A stretch of 5,404 bases of DNA from an uncultured Bacilli bacterium (GTDB lineage Bacteria; Bacillota_I; Bacilli_A; RF39; UBA660), in the NCBI GenBank assembly GCA_944332375.1, contig CALVJU010000036.1:1-5404 (forward strand). Reading direction: 5' to 3'. Both the position numbers and the translations under genes were made by a program. Below, one piece after another: positions 1-2,654 of the stretch (positions are counted from its first letter, which is position 1; every line of letters begins with the position of its first letter). The notes beneath the pieces are model-generated. The model ran no database searches, had not been told where the DNA came from, and saw nothing but the letters and a program-made list of their open reading frames with translations.

Positions 1-103
1 CTAGTAACATTGTATTATTTACTTCATAAGCAATTTTATTTCTACTACTAATAATTATATCTTTAATTTCTTCAATCATTTGTATATTATTTTTTTCTAA
101 CAT
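1..103 (-). CDS. DUF1016 N-terminal domain protein (YhcG-like), 5' part only
   Basis: Only the first 34 codons lie in the window; the gene runs off the left edge. The ATG at 103-101 is preceded by AAAGGAG (115-109) with a 5-nt gap, a convincing start. The peptide begins MLEKNNIQMIEEIKDIIISS and continues RNKIAYEVNNTMLL. The pattern of an amphipathic helix, then 'SSRNKxAxxVNNTML', matches my memory of the DUF1016 N-terminal domain, where a YWxIG motif normally follows just beyond the point where the window ends. Known for the family: full proteins of about 330-380 aa carry a C-terminal PDDEXK nuclease-like domain and often sit beside type I restriction-modification genes or in defence islands. 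Inference: an accessory, possibly defence-linked nuclease. The assignment rests on about 34 residues, so another helical protein remains possible. Confidence 0.6.
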   Translation of the reverse strand, partial: MLEKNNIQMIEEIKDIIISSRNKIAYEVNNTMLL

Positions 104-159
104 AATGGCTCCTTTCCAAATTCTTCAGCCACATCTGAAAATCTTAAAACCTTAATATT

Positions 160-168
160 ATTTTACCA
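160..168 (-). promoter_or_regulatory. Possible extended -10 promoter of the DUF1016-like gene
   Basis: Reading the minus strand, TGG (168-166) is followed by TAAAAT (165-160), five of six matches to TATAAT with the TGn extension seen at the other promoters of this window. No good -35 box lies 16-18 bp upstream. Transcription would start near 153, giving a leader of about 50 nt. That leader holds a small hairpin, TTTCAG (140-135) with CTGAAG (128-123), one pair being a wobble. In DNA this AT-rich a match of this kind can arise by chance. Confidence 0.35.
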
Positions 169-260
169 TATAATTTACTAATAAACAGATGTTATTTATA
201 TTTATAAATTAAAATTATCAATGTATTCAGACACTTTTCGACCACACAATTTAAACTCAT

Positions 261-285
261 AAAAAAACGAACTATTTCTAGTTCG
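261..285 (-). terminator. Rho-independent terminator of the methyltransferase gene
   Basis: On the minus strand CGAACTA (285-279) pairs perfectly with TAGTTCG (274-268) across a GAAA tetraloop (278-275), followed directly by seven T (267-261). A stable GNRA-type loop, 7-bp stem and T-run are the textbook form. The methyltransferase stop codon TAG (280-278) lies in the stem and first loop base, so the hairpin overlaps the end of the gene. On the plus strand no T-run follows, so it works in one direction only. Confidence 0.88.
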
Positions 286-958
286 AGTAATGATCAATCT
301 GGTGCGGATATTGTAGTAATTTACAACTTTTTATGACAAATATATGTACTGGATTTGGTTTAAAATATTTTTTATAATTTATTAATCGTTGAAATATATT
401 TAAATAATGATAAGAAGATTCTTCTATAATTCTGCAACCAGATTTCTTTATTAATTTTCTCCAATATCGAATTGACAGATATCTTTCATTTCCATACATT
501 TTTTTATCTTCATCAAAATATTTTGTTGGTATTCCAAAAATAACAATATTACTAATTGATGTTTGTTTATTAATCAAATCTATAATTTCAGAATCACTAT
601 AATGCTCTAGTATACCAATACTGTAAATAACATCAAATCTTTGAGCAGTAGTAAAAGTTCGTATATCAGAACATACATAATCAATTTTAGGATTTTTAAA
701 TTTATCTAAAAAATACTTTTTACTTAATGATATCATATCTTTGTCTGAATCTAGTGCAATGACATAATGATTTAATGTTGATATTTTCAAAGCCAATACA
801 CCTGTTCCAGATCCAAACTCCATCACTTTATGATTTGTTGCATATTTATTTATCAACTTCACAACTTTTTTCTTTGTTTTTAATTTATTATAAATATATT
901 CATCTAATGATGAAGTTTTATTGATTTCATCTTCATATAATCGTGACCATGTAGACAT
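278..958 (-). CDS. Class I SAM-dependent methyltransferase, orphan
   Basis: A 226-aa cytoplasmic protein with the motifs of a Rossmann-fold S-adenosylmethionine methyltransferase. Motif I is VMEFGSGTG (residues 45-53). The acidic residue after strand 2 is D70 in VIALDSD, the likely ribose-binding position. D98 in CSDI is the motif III acidic residue. FDVIYSIGILEHY (108-120) is the motif IV/post-motif region typical of small-molecule or protein methyltransferases. There is no DPPY/NPPY motif, so a DNA adenine or N4-cytosine methylase is unlikely. The C-terminal third (about 140-226) is basic and aromatic-rich, probably the substrate cap; the substrate cannot be read. The ATG is supported by GGGAGGG (972-966) 7 nt upstream. 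The gene is AT-rich compared with uvrA and appears monocistronic, between its own promoter (992-1019) and terminator (261-285). Substrate assignment is open: lipid, sugar, peptide or RNA are all possible. Confidence 0.87.
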   Translation of the reverse strand: MSTWSRLYEDEINKTSSLDEYIYNKLKTKKKVVKLINKYATNHKVMEFGSGTGVLALKISTLNHYVIALDSDKDMISLSKKYFLDKFKNPKIDYVCSDIRTFTTAQRFDVIYSIGILEHYSDSEIIDLINKQTSISNIVIFGIPTKYFDEDKKMYGNERYLSIRYWRKLIKKSGCRIIEESSYHYLNIFQRLINYKKYFKPNPVHIFVIKSCKLLQYPHQIDHYSN

Positions 959-991
959 GTTTTAGCCCTCCCTGTAACTAAAGCTTATAAT

Positions 992-1019
992 ATTATAGCA
1001 TTATATTTGTTTATGACAA
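992..1019 (-). promoter_or_regulatory. Sigma-A-type promoter of the methyltransferase gene
   Basis: On the minus strand the -35 box is TTGTCA (1019-1014, five of six), the spacer is 16 bp and the -10 is a perfect TATAAT (997-992) preceded by TGC (1000-998), an extended -10. Transcription is expected to start near 985, about 27 nt before the ATG, leaving room only for the ribosome binding site. A large dyad (1037-1064) lies just upstream of the -35 box and could regulate it. Confidence 0.72.
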
Positions 1020-1036
1020 AATATTTTAACCCCCTA

Positions 1037-1064
1037 GATATTTTGACACAAGTATCAAAATATC
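1037..1064. repeat. 28-bp near-perfect dyad upstream of the methyltransferase promoter
   Basis: The left arm GATATTTTGACACA (1037-1050) and the right arm AGTATCAAAATATC (1051-1064) are reverse complements at 12 of 14 positions with no spacer. CCCCC (1030-1034) and GGG (1068-1070) could extend the pairing across a small internal loop. The centre lies about 65 bp upstream of the predicted methyltransferase start site, the region where class I activators bind. As RNA (minus strand, if tRNA transcription reads through) it would form a long hairpin, but no T-run follows, so it is not a normal terminator. I do not recognise it as a known operator. Confidence 0.6.
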
Positions 1065-1081
1065 AGCGGGAACTTTTATAT

Positions 1082-1111
1082 AAAACAAAAATCAGTCATA
1101 TTTCAGACTGA
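1082..1111 (-). terminator. Rho-independent terminator of tRNA-Leu
   Basis: On the minus strand TCAGTC (1111-1106) pairs with GACTGA (1097-1092) around an 8-nt loop, followed by TTTTTGTTTT (1091-1082). It lies about 40 nt beyond the CCA end of the tRNA and separates the tRNA unit from the methyltransferase gene on the same strand. Confidence 0.82.
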
Positions 1112-1124
1112 AAGTATATCTAAA

Positions 1125-1141
1125 GTTCGAATAGTTCGAAC
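1125..1141 (-). repeat. Hairpin in the tRNA-Leu 3' trailer
   Basis: A perfect 7-bp inverted repeat, GTTCGAA (1125-1131) and TTCGAAC (1135-1141), surrounds a 3-nt loop. Because TTCGAA is itself a palindrome, the element also reads as a tandem 9-bp repeat (AGTTCGAAT then AGTTCGAAC). It lies 11 nt downstream of the encoded CCA and 13 nt before the terminator stem. It could guide 3' processing or be chance; the TTCGA core also resembles a tRNA T-loop. Confidence 0.5.
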
Positions 1142-1152
1142 AGATTTCCCAA

Positions 1153-1239
1153 TGGTGCTCGTGGCCGGACTCGAACCGGCATGGTATCGCTACCAATGGA
1201 TTTTGAGTCCATCGCGTCTACCAATTTCACCACACGAGC
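1153..1239 (-). tRNA. tRNA-Leu (anticodon CAA), CCA encoded
   Basis: All arms can be folded by eye on the minus strand. The acceptor stem is GCTCGTG (1239-1233) with CACGAGC (1163-1157), then discriminator A (1156) and an encoded CCA (1155-1153). The anticodon stem ATGGA/TCCAT encloses the loop CTCAAAA, with anticodon CAA at 1205-1203, reading UUG. A long variable arm, TGGTA-GCGA-TACCA, marks a class II tRNA, which with CAA means leucine. The T arm is GCCGG-TTCGAGT-CCGGC and the D arm contains the usual GGTAGAC. The gene has its own promoter and terminator and looks single. Short open frames crossing it on both strands are the well-known spurious translations of a tRNA-Leu and should not be annotated. 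Confidence 0.98.
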
Positions 1240-1252
1240 AAGTAACAAGTAC

Positions 1253-1281
1253 ATTATATCAAATAAAAATATATTTTTCAA
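1253..1281 (-). promoter_or_regulatory. Strong promoter of tRNA-Leu
   Basis: On the minus strand TTGAAA (1281-1276) is separated by exactly 17 bp from a perfect TATAAT (1258-1253), which is preceded by TGA (extended -10). The expected start near 1246 leaves a 5' leader of about 7 nt before the mature tRNA, typical of a stable RNA promoter. Confidence 0.87.
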
Positions 1282-1395
1282 TAAGAAAATCGTACTTCTG
1301 GATTGAGATTCTTTCTTGGAAAAGAAGCAAAATATGTTGTTTGTGTTTCTGAGTAGAAGGAATCTTTTATAAAGGAAAAACAAAAAAGTTTCTCA

Positions 1396-1424
1396 TTGTA
1401 ATCTATCTTGGAGTGTGTTATAGT
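1396..1424 (+). promoter_or_regulatory. Promoter of the DUF2628-like gene
   Basis: TTGTAA (1396-1401, four of six) is followed by 17 bp and TATAGT (1419-1424, five of six), with the extended -10 dinucleotide TG at 1416-1417. The start would be near 1431, giving a leader of about 17 nt carrying the ribosome binding site. It is divergent from the tRNA-Leu promoter, the two -35 boxes being about 115 bp apart. The DNA between them holds no feature I can support. Confidence 0.65.
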
Positions 1425-1435
1425 AAAGATAGAAT

Positions 1436-1440
1436 AGAGG
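1436..1440 (+). promoter_or_regulatory. Ribosome binding site that picks the start at 1448
   Basis: AGAGG ends at 1440. The first ATG in the frame, at 1442, is only 1 nt away and too close for initiation. The ATG at 1448 is 7 nt away, an optimal gap, so it is chosen as the start. The protein therefore begins MNQDN, in register with the tandem repeat that follows. Confidence 0.7.
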
Positions 1441-1447
1441 TATGTTT

Positions 1448-1499
1448 ATGAATCAAGATAATATGAATCAGAATAATATGTATCAAAACAATATGAATC
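1448..1499 (+). repeat. 15-bp in-frame tandem repeat, about 3.5 copies
   Basis: Units start at 1448, 1463, 1478 and 1493 (the last partial): ATGAATCAAGATAAT, ATGAATCAGAATAAT, ATGTATCAAAACAAT, ATGAATCC. The copies differ at a few third and second positions, so the array is somewhat aged. A unit of five codons keeps frame whatever the copy number, so length changes would alter only the disordered N-terminus. Each unit opens with an in-frame ATG, but only the first has a ribosome binding site at the right distance. Confidence 0.85.
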
Positions 1500-2074
1500 C
1501 AAGTACTCAGGGTGTTCCGCAAGGATATCAGTATCAGAATAATGATGCTCAGGGAAATATGAATGGAAGTGGAAATTCTGGTATGTATCAACAGGGAACT
1601 TATGTAGTATCAGAGAGAAAAGAGTTTATTAATGACAATGAATTGTTAAAAGCATATATTGGAAAGAATTATGATAAGATTACTAGAAGACCGTTTAATT
1701 TTGCTGCTTCCTTTCTAGGAATGTTATATTTGTTATATCGTAAGAAAATTTTGTGGGCAATTTTAATATGGGCAATCAATGGGATGATTGGCAGCTTTTT
1801 TAAAACTCCTGTTTTTGGCCTTATTGCAGTGATTGTGTTGAGCCTTTTGACTGGAGCATGTTTTAATCATTTTTATGTGAGAGAATGTATTCAAGAAATT
1901 GAAAAGATCAAATATCGTTATCCTGGAAGAAGCATGGGAGAGTTAAAATTATTATGTGCTCAAAATGGTGGAACGAGTTTGTTATATCCAGTTCTATGTA
2001 TACTGATTCCGTTTGTTGCTTTGATTTTATTTTTCGCATTATCAGTGATTGGGCTTTTCCAACTGATCAGTTAA
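1448..2074 (+). CDS. Q/N-rich multi-pass membrane protein, DUF2628-like
   Basis: A 208-aa protein in three parts. Residues 1-50 are low complexity, rich in Asn, Gln, Met and Gly, opening with pentapeptide repeats MNQDN-MNQNN-MYQNN. Residues 56-82 are a charged soluble linker containing KAYIGKNYDKI. The rest is membrane: hydrophobic segments at about 83-97, 101-118, 122-143 and 178-207, with the charged stretch 144-170 (VRECIQEIEKIKYRYPGRS) between the last two. The phrase RPFNFAASFLGMLYLLYRKK resembles DUF2628-type proteins, which carry a 'FNxxAFFxGxxYLLYRKM'-like motif; this is from memory, not a search. The function of the family is unknown. Inference: an envelope protein with a disordered, probably cytoplasmic, N-terminal tail. 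It is probably co-transcribed with the lipoprotein gene 62 bp downstream, as no convincing terminator separates them. Confidence 0.82.
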   Translation: MNQDNMNQNNMYQNNMNPSTQGVPQGYQYQNNDAQGNMNGSGNSGMYQQGTYVVSERKEFINDNELLKAYIGKNYDKITRRPFNFAASFLGMLYLLYRKKILWAILIWAINGMIGSFFKTPVFGLIAVIVLSLLTGACFNHFYVRECIQEIEKIKYRYPGRSMGELKLLCAQNGGTSLLYPVLCILIPFVALILFFALSVIGLFQLIS

Positions 2075-2123
2075 TTTTTTGGTTTGCGTTTTTCTCATTC
2101 TTATTATATACTAAGAATATACG

Positions 2124-2129
2124 AGGAGG
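2124..2129 (+). promoter_or_regulatory. Consensus ribosome binding site of the lipoprotein gene
   Basis: AGGAGG is the full consensus. An in-frame ATG at 2131 lies 1 nt from it, while the ATG at 2137 lies 7 nt away and starts a proper signal peptide (MKKYILVLLL). The start at 2137 is therefore preferred; an upstream extension of this frame back to 1954 overlaps the preceding gene and is not real. Confidence 0.85.
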
Positions 2130-2136
2130 CATGGGA

Positions 2137-2574
2137 ATGAAAAAATATATTTTAGTTCTGTTGTTGGGTGGTATTCTTATCACTACGACAGGTTGTTTTA
2201 ATTCAAAAACATTGACATGTACAAGTAGTACGATGGATACTGGTTTTAAGGCTACAACGGAAATTGCAGTGGAATTTGATGGGGATGATGCGAAGAGTTT
2301 GACATTAACTTCTACTACAGAGTTTGATAGTTCTTCTAAGGATATTATGGATGAGTATGAGTCTCTTTTAAATGATACTGTGGAAGAATATAAAAATGAT
2401 GGGTATATTACTTCTTTAGAAAGAGATGGAGATTCTATTATTTATTATACTGCTTCTAAGCAAATAGAAGATATGAGCGAGGAAGAAAGAGAAACATTTG
2501 GAATTGAATCTTCTATGACAACGTATGATACTTATAAAAATGGATTTGAAGAAATGGGATACACTTGTGAGTAA
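2137..2574 (+). CDS. Small secreted lipoprotein, YehR/DUF1307-like (tentative)
   Basis: A 145-aa protein. Residues 1-19 form a type II signal peptide: MKK, a hydrophobic core YILVLLLGGILI, then TTTG-C20. The lipobox has Thr rather than Leu at -3, which is tolerated but not ideal. C20 would be lipidated and the mature protein anchored on the outer face of the membrane. The mature part is acidic (many D, E, S, T) with no transmembrane segment. It has just two further cysteines, C28 in LTCTSS near the start and C144 one residue from the end (GYTCE), a layout that could make a disulfide tying the ends together. Similar small lipoproteins with a 'LxC...GYxC' frame occur in gut Bacillota, and some are labelled YehR/DUF1307; I am recalling this and am not sure of the family. 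Function unknown. It is the last gene before a strong terminator and probably shares the operon of the membrane protein upstream. Confidence 0.82.
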   Translation: MKKYILVLLLGGILITTTGCFNSKTLTCTSSTMDTGFKATTEIAVEFDGDDAKSLTLTSTTEFDSSSKDIMDEYESLLNDTVEEYKNDGYITSLERDGDSIIYYTASKQIEDMSEEERETFGIESSMTTYDTYKNGFEEMGYTCE

Positions 2575-2588
2575 TGTATCCCTTTTTT
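2556..2588 (+). terminator. Rho-independent terminator overlapping the lipoprotein stop
   Basis: GGGATACA (2556-2563) and TGTATCCC (2575-2582) form a perfect 8-bp stem, followed immediately by six T (2583-2588). The 11-nt loop contains the last two codons and the TAA stop, so the left arm is coding sequence (G-Y-T). It isolates the two-gene operon from uvrA. Confidence 0.93.
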
Positions 2589-2602
2589 GTCTTAAAAAAT
2601 TG

Positions 2603-2630
2603 TTTCAATAAAAGAAGAATCTGATATAAT
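2603..2630 (+). promoter_or_regulatory. Extended -10 promoter of uvrA
   Basis: A perfect TATAAT (2625-2630) is preceded by TG at 2622-2623 (TGaTATAAT). The -35 region is poor: TTTCAA at 2603-2608 with a 16-bp spacer, or GTTTCA at 2602-2607 with 17 bp, each matching only three of six. An extended -10 can compensate. The start would be near 2637, about 18 nt before the ATG. No GAAC-N4-GTTC type LexA (DinR) box is visible around it. Confidence 0.72.
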
Positions 2631-2654
2631 ATTGGTTGTGGAAAAGGTGATTTT

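Noticed and set aside
202..276. Minus-strand frame ending FYEFKLCGRKVSEYIDNFNL before a stop at 204-202
   Set aside because: It looks somewhat protein-like but begins inside the terminator hairpin, has no start codon signal, and the following DNA in the same frame is full of stops. At most a gene relic.
268..285. CGAAC...GTTCG dyad as a Bacillota LexA (SOS) box
   Set aside because: The half-sites are 8 nt apart instead of 4, and the element is followed by a T-run on the minus strand, so a terminator explains it better.
1043..1048. Perfect TTGACA on the plus strand as a -35 box
   Set aside because: The expected -10 position (1066-1071) reads GCGGGA, so there is no promoter; TTGACA is part of the 28-bp dyad.
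1306..1365. Long-range inverted repeat AGATTCTTTCT (1306-1316) and AGAAGGAATCT (1355-1365)
   Set aside because: It pairs fully only as plus-strand RNA with one wobble, but no plus-strand promoter lies upstream of it and no T-run of note follows; probably chance.
1120..1383. Minus-strand open frame of 87 codons across the tRNA, and a 66-codon plus-strand frame at 1152-1352
   Set aside because: Both are read through tRNA-Leu and its flanks; the peptides (VVKLVDAMDSKS, VAGLEPAW) are the familiar artefacts of translating a tRNA-Leu gene.
2061..2072. Perfect 12-bp palindrome AACTGATCAGTT followed by AATTTTTT at the end of the membrane protein gene
   Set aside because: As a hairpin it has only a 4-bp AT-rich stem with a 4-nt loop, too weak to call a terminator; the centre falls in coding sequence (TGATCA).
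2084..2112. Possible promoter for the lipoprotein gene (TTGCGT, 17 bp, TATACT)
   Set aside because: The -35 matches only three of six and there is no TG extension, unlike the four clear promoters; operon transcription from 1396-1424 is simpler.
1954..2136. Upstream extension of the lipoprotein frame back to 1954
   Set aside because: It overlaps the membrane protein gene in another frame; the consensus ribosome binding site at 2124-2129 and the signal peptide fix the start at 2137.
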